A stretch of 7,202 nucleotides of DNA, from NCBI GenBank assembly GCA_023458835.1, contig JAEWWY010000235.1, positions 1-7,202 on the forward strand, given 5' to 3'. A model generated the notes under the pieces. It ran no database searches. It saw nothing but the letters and a program-made list of their open reading frames with translations, and was not told where the DNA came from. Each line of letters begins with the position of its first letter. Positions within the stretch are counted from its first letter, which is position 1. Source of the stretch: Bacillota bacterium. GTDB lineage: Bacteria; Bacillota; Clostridia; Christensenellales; Aristaeellaceae. Below are positions 1-5,802 of the stretch, piece by piece. The translations under genes and the position numbers were made by a program.

Positions 1-1187
1 AGGGAGATGGAAAGGGCTATATCGGGCTTCCATTCACGCGCGTGATGGGGAACGTAATCAAGGTCGCACTCCGGATCGGGCTCAAAAAGGTGCAGCGTGG
101 GCGGGATCATGCCGGTCTTTAGGGCCAGCAAGGCGGCAATGCATTCCACCGCCCCCGCCGCGCCCAGCATATGGCCCGTGGCGCTTTTGGTGGAGCTTAT
201 CAGCGACTGCCTTGCCTTCTCTTCGCCCAAAGCCGCCTTGATCGCCATGGTTTCGATTTTGTCGTTGGGCGGCGTGCCCGTGCCATGGGCGTTCACGTAC
301 ACCTTCTCCTGAGCGCCGATGCCGCCCGCTTCTTCAACCGCCATCGCAATGGCCTTGGCGGCCCCCAGGCCCTCCGGATGGGGGGCCGTGATGTGGCTGG
401 CATCGCAGGTGTTGCCGTAGCCCACGATCTCACCGTAGATGGGGGCGCCGCGTTTGATGGCATGCTCCGCTTCCTCCAGGAGCAGGACCCCGGCGCCCTC
501 GCCCATCACAAAACCCTTGCGCCGCAGGTCAAAGGGCACGCAGGCGGCGTTGGGATCGGTTTCCTCGCTCAAGGCCTTGCAGCTTGTGAACCCGGCGACA
601 GCCAGGGGCTCGATGGCCGCTTCCGACCCGCCGGCCAGGATGGCATCGGCATAGCCGTGGCGGATGGCGCGGAACGCTTCCCCGATGGCATGGGTGGAGG
701 TGGCGCAGGCCGTGACCACCGGCAGGCAGGGCCCCTGCGCCCCAAAGCGGATGGCGATATTCCCCGCCGCCATATTCCCGATCATCATGGGAATGAAGAA
801 GGGGGATACCCTGTCCGGGCCGCGGGTCAGCAGCTTTTCGCTTTCCGAGGCAAAGGTGTGCATGCCGCCGATGCCGCTGCCCACGTATACCCCCAGCCGC
901 CAGGGATCGATGATTTCAAACCTGCTGTCCTCCATGGCCTGCACGGCTGCCGCCATGGCGTACTGGGCATACAGGTCCATCCTTCTGGCGGCAGATACAT
1001 CCATGCCAAAGGCCTGGGGGTCAAAATCCTTCACTTCGGCGGCCACCTTCGCTTTGAGGTTTGCCGCATCAAAGCGGGTGATGGGCCCGATGCCGCATAC
1101 GCCGGAGATCAGATGATTCCAAAAAACAGAAACGCTGTTCCCTATAGGGGATACCACGCCCAGTCCCGTGACAAATACACGCTTCAT
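1..1187 (-). CDS. fabF: 3-oxoacyl-ACP synthase II (partial, C-terminus beyond window)
   Basis: Elongating beta-ketoacyl-ACP synthase: it condenses acyl-ACP with malonyl-ACP in the cytosolic type II fatty acid pathway. About 395 residues are present, starting MKRVFVTGLGVVSPIG, a typical FabF N-terminus. The Cys-His-His thiolase-fold triad is visible: nucleophile Cys161 in VTACATSTHAIG, His301 in NAHGTGTPPND, and His339 with Lys334 in STKSATGHMLGAAG. FabF is usually about 410 residues, so only some 15-20 residues, including the GFGG loop, are missing at the window edge. The ATG at 1187 has a GAGGTG ribosome site overlapping the upstream fabG stop. Small departures from the family: the usual RPFD..RDGF stretch reads VPFD..RKGF (about 217-226), and HGTS reads HGTG. 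It is the last gene of the operon visible here. Identification is firm; FabF rather than FabB follows from the Firmicutes operon context. Confidence 0.96.
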   Translation of the reverse strand, partial: MKRVFVTGLGVVSPIGNSVSVFWNHLISGVCGIGPITRFDAANLKAKVAAEVKDFDPQAFGMDVSAARRMDLYAQYAMAAAVQAMEDSRFEIIDPWRLGVYVGSGIGGMHTFASESEKLLTRGPDRVSPFFIPMMIGNMAAGNIAIRFGAQGPCLPVVTACATSTHAIGEAFRAIRHGYADAILAGGSEAAIEPLAVAGFTSCKALSEETDPNAACVPFDLRRKGFVMGEGAGVLLLEEAEHAIKRGAPIYGEIVGYGNTCDASHITAPHPEGLGAAKAIAMAVEEAGGIGAQEKVYVNAHGTGTPPNDKIETMAIKAALGEEKARQSLISSTKSATGHMLGAAGAVECIAALLALKTGMIPPTLHLFEPDPECDLDYVPHHAREWKPDIALSIS

Positions 1188-1193
1188 GGCTTG

Positions 1194-1199
1194 CACCTC
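1194..1199 (-). promoter_or_regulatory. Ribosome binding site of fabF, overlapping the fabG stop
   Basis: GAGGTG lies 6 bases upstream of the fabF ATG and shares bases with the fabG TGA (1200-1198). Ribosomes ending fabG therefore stop on the fabF initiation site, which suggests translational coupling (inference). Confidence 0.75.
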
Positions 1200-1935
1200 A
1201 CATGTACAGTCCGCCGTCCACTTGCAAAACGGCGCCTGTGATATACCCCGCCTCCTCCGAGCAAAGGAAGGCTACCGCGGCGGCGATTTCTTCGGCGGTG
1301 CCCATGCGCTTCGCGGGAACCGCCTGCACCGCTTTTTCCATGAGCTCGGGGCCCATTTTTTCCGTCATGTCCGTTTCAATAAAGCCGGGAGCCACCGCGT
1401 TGCAGGTGATGTTCCTGGCCGCCAGCTCCCTGGCGATGGTTTTCGTAAGCCCGATGAGGCCCGCCTTGGCGGCGGAATAGTTGGCCTGGCCGGGGTTGCC
1501 CATCAGCCCCGATACGGAGGAGATATTGACGATGCGGCCCCACCGCTTGCGCAGGAAATCGCCATAGGCGGTGCGGATCAGGTAGAATGCCCCGTTCAGG
1601 TTCACCTGGATCACCCGGTCAAAGGCCTCCTGCGTCATCCTGGGGGTAAGGCCGTCCATGGTGATGCCCGCGTTGTTGATCAGGATATCCACCGCGCCCC
1701 ATTCCTTTTTCACGCGGGCAAAGGCCTCCTGCACGCCGGAAAGGTTCGAAATATCGCACCGGATGGCCATGGCGTGGCCGCCCTGGGCCAGCAAATCCTC
1801 CAGCGTCTTTTGCGCCGCCTGCTCATTGCCGGCATAGAGGAAGGCCACATGGGCCCCTTCCTTTTGAAGGCGCAGGGCGATGGCCCGGCCGATCCCCCGG
1901 GAGCCTCCCGTGACCAGGGCGATTTTGTCCCGCAT
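1198..1935 (-). CDS. fabG: 3-oxoacyl-ACP reductase
   Basis: NADPH-dependent reduction of 3-oxoacyl-ACP to (R)-3-hydroxyacyl-ACP, the first reductive step of each elongation cycle. The protein is 245 residues, the normal length for this short-chain dehydrogenase/reductase. The Rossmann dinucleotide motif TGGSRGIG is at about 9-16 and NNAG at 88-91. The catalytic residues Asn112, Ser140 (NISSVSG), Tyr153 and Lys157 (YSAAK) are all present. The C-terminal part carries VAPGFIETDMT, characteristic of FabG rather than other SDRs, and the end YITGAVLQVDGGLYM is also FabG-like. The ATG at 1935 shares one base with the fabD stop (TGATG) and is preceded by AGGGAG at 1950-1945 with 9-base spacing. An open frame continues upstream to 2388 within fabD in another frame, but homology begins exactly at this ATG. 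Confidence 0.97.
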   Translation of the reverse strand: MRDKIALVTGGSRGIGRAIALRLQKEGAHVAFLYAGNEQAAQKTLEDLLAQGGHAMAIRCDISNLSGVQEAFARVKKEWGAVDILINNAGITMDGLTPRMTQEAFDRVIQVNLNGAFYLIRTAYGDFLRKRWGRIVNISSVSGLMGNPGQANYSAAKAGLIGLTKTIARELAARNITCNAVAPGFIETDMTEKMGPELMEKAVQAVPAKRMGTAEEIAAAVAFLCSEEAGYITGAVLQVDGGLYM

Positions 1936-2858
1936 CAGGCGTTTCTCCCTTCCGTGACGGCCAGCGCTTCCAAAAGGCTGGCCGTGTTTTCCACATGGCA
2001 TACCTTGGCTTCCGGCAGTATCTTGTGTATCAGGCCGGAAAGCACCGTGCCCGGCCCCAATTCCACAAACAGGTCCGCGCCGCTTGACGCCATGTTGCGC
2101 ACCGTCTGCTCCCACAATACGGGGTGGTCCACCTGCCCGGACAGCAATTCCACGGCATCCTCCCCGTAGGGAAGCGCGGTGCGGTTGGCATACAGCGGGA
2201 TACCGGGCCCTTGCAGCCCGGAATCCCGGAGCCAGGCATGCAGCCTGAAAGCGGCCTCGGACATCATGGGCGAATGGAACGCGCCGCCCACCTTCAAAGG
2301 CATGGCCCGGCCGCCAAGGCTTGCGACCGCCTGCAAAAAAGCATCCTTCTGCCCGGCGGCGCCGGATACCACCACCTGGCCCGGGCAATTAAAATTCACA
2401 GGGTACACCTGCTCAAACCGGCTGCACAGGGATATGACCTGCCCGTTATCCAGGCGCAGGACAGCCGCCATGAAACCGGGTTGGGCCTGGGCGCAGGCCT
2501 GCATCAGCGATGCCCTTTCCCTGACGAAGGCGAAGGCCCTGTCAAAGGGCAGCATGCCGGCAAAGGCCGCCGCCGCCGTTTCGCCCAGGGAAAACCCGGC
2601 GCACATATGGGGCCGGATGCCCTTTTCCACGGCTGCCGCCGCGCAGGCCAGGTCCAAAGCGAACAGGCAGGGCTGGGTGTTTTCCGTCATGGCCAGCTCC
2701 TGCGCGCCGCCTTCAAAGCACATGCGCAGCGTGCCGGGGCGGAGGCCTTCCGCCTCATCGAGCACCTTTCGGGCAGCGGGGGAGGATTCGTAAAGCTCCC
2801 TGCCCATGCCGGGGTATTGTGCGCCCTGGCCGGCAAATACAAACGCTATTTTGCCCAC
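1935..2858 (-). CDS. fabD: Malonyl-CoA:ACP transacylase
   Basis: Transfers malonyl from CoA to the phosphopantetheine arm of ACP, supplying extender units to FabH and FabF. It is 307 residues, the usual length. The sequence opens with KIAFVFAGQGAQYPGMG, containing the oxyanion-hole Gln11. The nucleophile Ser90 sits in AGFSLGE, where most family members have GHSLGE, so Phe89 replaces the usual His. Arg115 (VRERASLMQ) matches the malonate carboxylate-binding Arg, His195 in GAFHSPMM is the catalytic His, Gln242 in GQVDHPVLW is conserved, and VELGPG follows at 265-270. The start is GTG at 2858: the conserved N-terminus begins there and a GGTGGAG site lies 4 bases upstream, inside the 3' end of fabK. 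The reading frame overlaps fabK by 13 bases and fabG by 1. Function is firm; the GFSLG variant is probably a lineage feature rather than a defect. Confidence 0.96.
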   Translation of the reverse strand: MGKIAFVFAGQGAQYPGMGRELYESSPAARKVLDEAEGLRPGTLRMCFEGGAQELAMTENTQPCLFALDLACAAAAVEKGIRPHMCAGFSLGETAAAAFAGMLPFDRAFAFVRERASLMQACAQAQPGFMAAVLRLDNGQVISLCSRFEQVYPVNFNCPGQVVVSGAAGQKDAFLQAVASLGGRAMPLKVGGAFHSPMMSEAAFRLHAWLRDSGLQGPGIPLYANRTALPYGEDAVELLSGQVDHPVLWEQTVRNMASSGADLFVELGPGTVLSGLIHKILPEAKVCHVENTASLLEALAVTEGRNA

Positions 2859-3790
2859 TTTTCTCCACCCCGCAGGCAGGCTTCCGCCTGGGCAAACATT
2901 TCCTTTAAAATTTCCTCCACGGGCTGGCAGCTTCTGATCAGCCCGGCGGACTGCCCGGCCATGAAGCAGCCGGTTTCCAGGTCGCCCTCCTGGGCGGCCC
3001 GGCGCAGCGCGCCTGTGCCGAAGGCTTCCAATTCCTCGTTGGTGACGGAGGGGTCCTCCTCCTTTTGGCGGAAGGCCTGCATATAGGGGCCTTTCAGCGC
3101 CCGGACGGGGTGGCCCAGCTTGCGGCCGGTGACCATGGTATCGATGTCCCGGGCGTTAACGACCTGATCCTTGTAATGGTCATGGATGCGGCATTCACAG
3201 GAGGCAAGGAACCGGGTGCCGCACTGCACGCCCTGGGCCCCAAGCATCATGGCCGCCGCGATACCCCGGCCGTCGGCGATTCCGCCCGCGGCCAGAACAG
3301 GGATACCCACCGCATCCGCCACCTGGGGAACCAGCGTCATGGTGGTCAATTCCCCGATATGGCCGCCGGATTCGCAGCCTTCGGCCACAACAGCGCTTGC
3401 GCCTTCCCGCTCCACCCGCTTTGCGATGGCTACGGAGGGGATCACCGGCACCACCTTGATGCCTGCCGGGATCCATTTTTTCATGTACACGCCGGGGAAG
3501 CCCGCGCCGGTGGTAACCACGGGCACGCGCTCTTCCAGCACCACCTGCGCCGTTTCTTCCACAAAGGGGCTCATGAGCATGATGTTCACGCCGAAGGGCT
3601 TATTGGTGAGCCCGCGGCATTTTTGGATTTCCGCGCGCAGGTACGCCCCATTGGCGCTCATGGCGGAAATGATGCCAAGCCCCCCTGCGTTGGAAACCGC
3701 AGCGGCAAGGTACGCATCCGATACCCAGGCCATGCCCCCCTGAAAAATGGGATAGCTCAGGCCAAACAGTTTGGTGATTGCCGTTTCCAT
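2846..3790 (-). CDS. fabK: Enoyl-ACP reductase II (FMN-dependent)
   Basis: Reduces trans-2-enoyl-ACP to acyl-ACP, the last step of each elongation round, using FMN and NAD(P)H. It is unrelated in fold to FabI and, as a family, insensitive to triclosan. The 314 residues form one nitronate-monooxygenase/FabK-type TIM barrel. Recognisable stretches are YPIFQGGMAWVSD (13-25), NAGGLGI (34-40), KPFGVNIMLMSPF (64-76), VVTTGAG (91-97), the family-defining SGGHIG with key His144, the FMN-phosphate loop AAGGIADGRG (167-176), and MAGQ near the C-terminus. The match with pneumococcal FabK, as remembered, is close over the whole length. The ATG at 3790 overlaps the acpP TAA by one base (TAATG); AAGG at 3798-3795 may serve as its ribosome site. 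Nitronate monooxygenase is the main alternative family, but the fab context and SGGHIG with LTTMTLVPQV make FabK by far the better call. Confidence 0.95.
   Translation of the reverse strand: METAITKLFGLSYPIFQGGMAWVSDAYLAAAVSNAGGLGIISAMSANGAYLRAEIQKCRGLTNKPFGVNIMLMSPFVEETAQVVLEERVPVVTTGAGFPGVYMKKWIPAGIKVVPVIPSVAIAKRVEREGASAVVAEGCESGGHIGELTTMTLVPQVADAVGIPVLAAGGIADGRGIAAAMMLGAQGVQCGTRFLASCECRIHDHYKDQVVNARDIDTMVTGRKLGHPVRALKGPYMQAFRQKEEDPSVTNEELEAFGTGALRRAAQEGDLETGCFMAGQSAGLIRSCQPVEEILKEMFAQAEACLRGGEKWAK
2863..2869 (-). promoter_or_regulatory. Ribosome binding site deciding the GTG start of fabD
   Basis: GGTGGAG lies inside the last codons of fabK, followed by AAAA and the GTG at 2858. No ATG exists before Met18 (within PGMGRE), which would delete the conserved FAGQGAQ motif, so this site supports the non-ATG start. 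Confidence 0.65.
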
Positions 3791-4014
3791 TATGCCTTCG
3801 CCTCATCGATCGCCTTTACAAGATCCTGTACGGAAACCATGTCCTTGGTGATTTCGATGGTAACCTCAAAAGCATCCTCCAGGTCCATTACCAATTCCGC
3901 CACGTCCAGGGAATCCAGCTTCAGGTCTTGGAATTTGCTCTCCGGAGAAATCTGATCGGCGGTGGTTCCCTTGCGCTGTGCCAGAAGATCCGCGACTTTT
4001 TCAAAGGTGCTCAT
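3790..4014 (-). CDS. acpP: Acyl carrier protein
   Basis: Small acidic carrier of fatty acyl intermediates. It is 74 residues, the standard size. Ser35 in LKLDSLDVAEL is the 4'-phosphopantetheine attachment site in the conserved DSL motif at the start of helix II. Helix II (about 35-50) is rich in Asp/Glu (DSLDVAELVMDLEDAFE), the surface recognised by FabD, FabH, FabF and other partners. The C-terminal VSVQDLVKAIDE forms the last helix. The ATG at 4014 has AGGAGGG 7 bases upstream, the strongest ribosome site in the operon. It sits between fabH (51-base gap) and fabK (1-base overlap). Its conversion to the holo form would need AcpS, which is not in the window. Confidence 0.97.
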   Translation of the reverse strand: MSTFEKVADLLAQRKGTTADQISPESKFQDLKLDSLDVAELVMDLEDAFEVTIEITKDMVSVQDLVKAIDEAKA

Positions 4015-4065
4015 GTTTTTTCCCTCCTGATTTTTGATTTTTATTAAAAAAGGGTAGCATGCTGC
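4015..4065 (-). promoter_or_regulatory. A/T-rich leader and strong Shine-Dalgarno of acpP
   Basis: This is the only real gap between genes of the operon. On the coding strand it has a six-T run, then an A-rich stretch and AGGAGGG (4028-4022) followed by AAAAAAC and the acpP ATG. It contrasts with the GC-rich surroundings. Such an unstructured leader would favour high translation of ACP (inference). A 4-bp AGCA/TGCT stem (4066-4056), ACCC and the T run together could act at most as a weak attenuator. I see no convincing -35/-10 pair. Confidence 0.55.
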
Positions 4066-5028
4066 TTAGGAGTTGCCCTTGTGCCAGCGAAGGACGCAGG
4101 CGCCTGTGGAAAGCCCCGCTCCGAAGGCGCACATGGCGATAAGGTCGCCATCGCTTACGCGCCCTTCCCTGTTCAGCTCATCCAGCAAAATCGGGATGCT
4201 GGCGGAGGAGGTATTGCCCACACGGCTGATGTTGCTGGGGAACTTCTCTTCCGGCTGGTTCAGCCGCTGGCGCGCGGATTCCAGGATGCGCCGGTTGGCC
4301 TGGTGCAAAAGGAACCATTGAATGTCCGGCAAGCCGACGCCGGCCTCCTGCGCGGCCTTTGTGATATCCTCCGTGGCATGGGAGACGGCGAAGCGGAATA
4401 CCTCCTGCCCGGCCATGTGCACGCCGGCCGGAAGGGGCGCGGGAGGGGAGAAAGGGCAATTGCCGGGCGAAGACTGAATGAACAGCGTGTCCTTGTCTTG
4501 CGCCACGGACAGGCGGATGGATAAAAGCCCGTCCTGCCCGTCCACGACCACCGCGCCGGCGCCGTCGCCAAAGAGCACGCTGGTGGCCCTGTCCTTCCAG
4601 TCACACAGCCGCGACATGCCCTCGGCGCTTAAAATCATGATCTTTTTCGCCTTGCCGCTTGCAAGGTACGCCGATGCCACATCCAGCGCGTATAAAAAGC
4701 CTGTGCAGGCGGCGTTCAAATCCATGCAGGGGCAGGAAGCGCCAATGGCCTTTTGCACCATGCAGGAGATGCCCGGAACAATCTGTTCCCCCTGGCAGGT
4801 GGTGCCCAGGATCAAATCCAGTTCCGAGCCTGCCGTATGGGCATCTTCCAGCGCCCTTTTTGCGGCCTGTATAGCCAGGTCCGTGAGCGTTTCCTCCGAT
4901 AAAATGTGCCTGCTTTGGATGCCGGTGCGGGTGGTGATCCATTCGTCGCTGGTGTCAAGAAACTGTTCCAGTGCCGCATTGGGCACGAATAGGGCAGGCA
5001 GCGCGCTGCCTGTACCCAGAATCCTCAA
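4066..5028 (-). CDS. fabH: 3-oxoacyl-ACP synthase III
   Basis: Initiates fatty acid synthesis by condensing an acyl-CoA primer with malonyl-ACP. It is 320 residues, the usual size. The Cys-His-Asn triad of KAS III is present: Cys108 in DLNAACTGFLYAL, His242 in LLHQANRRI, and Asn272 in SRVGNTSSASIP. The DEWITTRTGIQSR motif (28-40) near the N-terminus and the C-terminal AFGAGLSTGA are also typical. The start is TTG at 5028: homology (RILGTGSALP) begins there and AAGGAG lies 10 bases upstream inside fabT. TTG and the fabT TGA overlap by 4 bases (TTGA). The primer (acetyl or branched) cannot be told from the motifs alone. Confidence 0.96.
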   Translation of the reverse strand: MRILGTGSALPALFVPNAALEQFLDTSDEWITTRTGIQSRHILSEETLTDLAIQAAKRALEDAHTAGSELDLILGTTCQGEQIVPGISCMVQKAIGASCPCMDLNAACTGFLYALDVASAYLASGKAKKIMILSAEGMSRLCDWKDRATSVLFGDGAGAVVVDGQDGLLSIRLSVAQDKDTLFIQSSPGNCPFSPPAPLPAGVHMAGQEVFRFAVSHATEDITKAAQEAGVGLPDIQWFLLHQANRRILESARQRLNQPEEKFPSNISRVGNTSSASIPILLDELNREGRVSDGDLIAMCAFGAGLSTGACVLRWHKGNS

Positions 5029-5525
5029 TTCGCGTCAACTCCTTGAATATGGCTGCTTTCCTCCCGCACATGGGCGATTTGCTCTTGCTTTTGAAAAAAA
5101 GCCTGCAGGTTGCGCAGCCCCTTCAGTAAAACTTCCCGTTCTTCCTGGGGGATATTCTGGGAGACGGCCTGCACCATATGCCGGTGGAAAAAACGGTGGG
5201 CCGCCTCCGCCCGCCTGCCTTCCTCCGTCAAAAGCACATGGACCGTCCGCCCGTCCTCCCGGCCCTTGTGCTTGCGCACGTATCCCTTTTGCGCCAATTT
5301 GTTGATGGCGACCGTCACCGTGGGCAGGGTGATGGAAAGGTCCTGGGCAATGTCCGTGATGGTGCGCCCCTTCTCCGGCTTCCGGTGGATGGCTTCCAGC
5401 ATGTGCAGCTCGCTGATGCTCAGCTTGTTGCCGCTCATGCTTTTGAGCGTCTCCTCCTCCAGCTTGAGGATCATATGAAAGGTGTTCACCAAAAGGTCAT
5501 TGAGGGTGATGCTGAACGGATCCAT
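5025..5525 (-). CDS. fabT: MarR-family regulator of fatty acid synthesis (FabT-like)
   Basis: Predicted repressor of this operon. With the preferred start the protein has 166 residues, normal for MarR. After an N-terminal dimerisation helix (about 5-30) comes a winged helix-turn-helix: LSISELHMLEAI (35-46), TITDIAQDLSIT (55-66), recognition helix TLPTVTVAINKLAQKG (66-81), and a wing with REDGRTVHVLLTEEGR (89-104). C-terminal helices complete the dimer. MarR proteins at the head of fab operons in streptococci and relatives (FabT) bind DNA more strongly with long-chain acyl-ACP; I infer the same ligand here from position alone. An in-frame ATG at 5543 would add six residues (MKLRWP), but it has no ribosome site and lies on the operator. 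The ATG at 5525 has GAGGTGG just before it. The stop overlaps the fabH TTG. Confidence 0.88.
   Translation of the reverse strand: MDPFSITLNDLLVNTFHMILKLEEETLKSMSGNKLSISELHMLEAIHRKPEKGRTITDIAQDLSITLPTVTVAINKLAQKGYVRKHKGREDGRTVHVLLTEEGRRAEAAHRFFHRHMVQAVSQNIPQEEREVLLKGLRNLQAFFQKQEQIAHVREESSHIQGVDAN
5039..5044 (-). promoter_or_regulatory. Ribosome binding site deciding the TTG start of fabH
   Basis: AAGGAG within the last codons of fabT, 10 bases before the TTG at 5028. Spacing is at the long end, which together with a TTG start suggests modest or coupled initiation of fabH. Confidence 0.6.
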
Positions 5526-5528
5526 AGG

Positions 5529-5535
5529 CCACCTC
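5529..5535 (-). promoter_or_regulatory. Ribosome binding site of fabT, favouring the start at 5525
   Basis: GAGGTGG lies directly upstream of the second in-frame ATG. Counted from the GAGG core the distance to ATG is 6 bases, near the optimum. The first ATG (5543) has no purine-rich site in front, only operator sequence. Confidence 0.7.
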
Positions 5536-5542
5536 AGTTTCA

Positions 5543-5560
5543 TTTGTTAGTCAAACTAAC
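5543..5560 (-). promoter_or_regulatory. Probable FabT/MarR operator (two overlapping inverted repeats)
   Basis: On the coding strand GTTAGT-TTG-ACTAAC (5560-5546) is a perfect 6-bp inverted repeat with a 3-base centre. Overlapping it, TTTG-ACTAA-CAAA (5555-5543) is a second inverted repeat that differs at two positions from TTTGATTATCAAA, the FabT-type site as I remember it from streptococci. It lies just downstream of the -10 box at about +5 to +22, where a bound dimer would block transcription of the regulator and the whole operon. Binding is inferred. Confidence 0.7.
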
Positions 5561-5571
5561 TAACAGAAGCG

Positions 5572-5600
5572 ATTATACCCCGGCCTCAATTTTCTGTCAA
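5572..5600 (-). promoter_or_regulatory. Consensus sigma-A promoter of the fab operon
   Basis: A perfect -35 box TTGACA (5600-5595) and a perfect -10 box TATAAT (5577-5572) on the minus strand are separated by exactly 17 bases. Transcription should start near 5565, giving a leader of about 40 bases before the fabT ATG at 5525. There is no other promoter of this quality in the window, so it probably drives the whole operon under repressor control. Confidence 0.9.
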
Positions 5601-5637
5601 GAGGGTGGAAAACGGAGCCGCTTTGCAGCAGCGCAGT

Positions 5638-5656
5638 CAGGCTGCCCGCGAGCCTG
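5638..5656. other. Short inverted repeat CAGGCT / AGCCTG
   Basis: A perfect 6-bp inverted repeat with a 7-base loop (arms 5638-5643 and 5651-5656), just upstream of the fab promoter. Its right arm shares bases 5654-5656 with the next inverted repeat, so the two hairpins could not both form fully. Function is unknown. Confidence 0.4.
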
Positions 5657-5687
5657 CCGGGTTCCATGCCTGTTTACGTCCCGGCAG
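5654..5687. other. Inverted repeat CTGCCGGG / CCCGGCAG
   Basis: A perfect 8-bp GC-rich inverted repeat with an 18-base loop (arms 5654-5661 and 5680-5687), in the gap between lacZ and the fab promoter. No T-run follows on either strand, so it is not a standard terminator. It could be a back-up terminator stem, a processing site or an intergenic repeat unit. The rest of the gap (to about 5773) holds only small palindromes and no supported gene. Confidence 0.4.
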
Positions 5688-5773
5688 TGAATTCCTCCAT
5701 CATACGGCGCCGTGGGAGCGAAGCACCGGCTATATTCCGATATACACCTGAAAAGCCCCGCATGATCAAGTGA

Positions 5774-5802
5774 TGCCCTGGCAGCTATGGGCCGCCAGGG
5801 CA
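5774..5802 (-). terminator. Stem-loop after lacZ, possible terminator
   Basis: TGCCCTGGC and GCCAGGGCA form a perfect 9-bp stem with an 11-base loop, beginning 21 bases past the lacZ stop codon. The position and GC content fit a terminator or a 3'-end stabilising hairpin. There is no U-tract after the stem (TCACTTG follows), so intrinsic termination is uncertain. Confidence 0.5.

Noticed and set aside
1936..2388. Open frame extending upstream of fabG, which would give a 396-residue protein
   Set aside because: The extension overlaps fabD in another frame, has no SDR homology, and FabG begins exactly at the ATG at 1935 with a ribosome site.
3762..3774. Perfect palindrome CCAAAC-A-GTTTGG near the fabK start, considered as a second FabT site because streptococci have one before fabK
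   Set aside because: It lies inside codons for Thr-Lys-Leu-Phe-Gly, a commonly conserved stretch of FabK, and its half-sites are in the opposite orientation to the FabT-type motif; most likely chance.
171..3955. Chain of long plus-strand open frames (about 300-356 residues each) opposite the fab genes
   Set aside because: They lie antisense to firmly identified genes, their translations are rich in Gly, Ala, Arg and His without any recognised domain, and GC-rich codon use on the other strand explains open antisense frames.
4046..4066. Short stem plus six-T run after fabH as an intrinsic terminator
   Set aside because: The stem has only 4 bp with a 3-base loop and lies within an operon whose genes are needed together; too weak to call a terminator.
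5704..5713. ACGGCGCCGT palindrome and the nearby TATAT/ATATA repeat
   Set aside because: Short self-complementary stretches of this size are expected by chance and have no supporting context.
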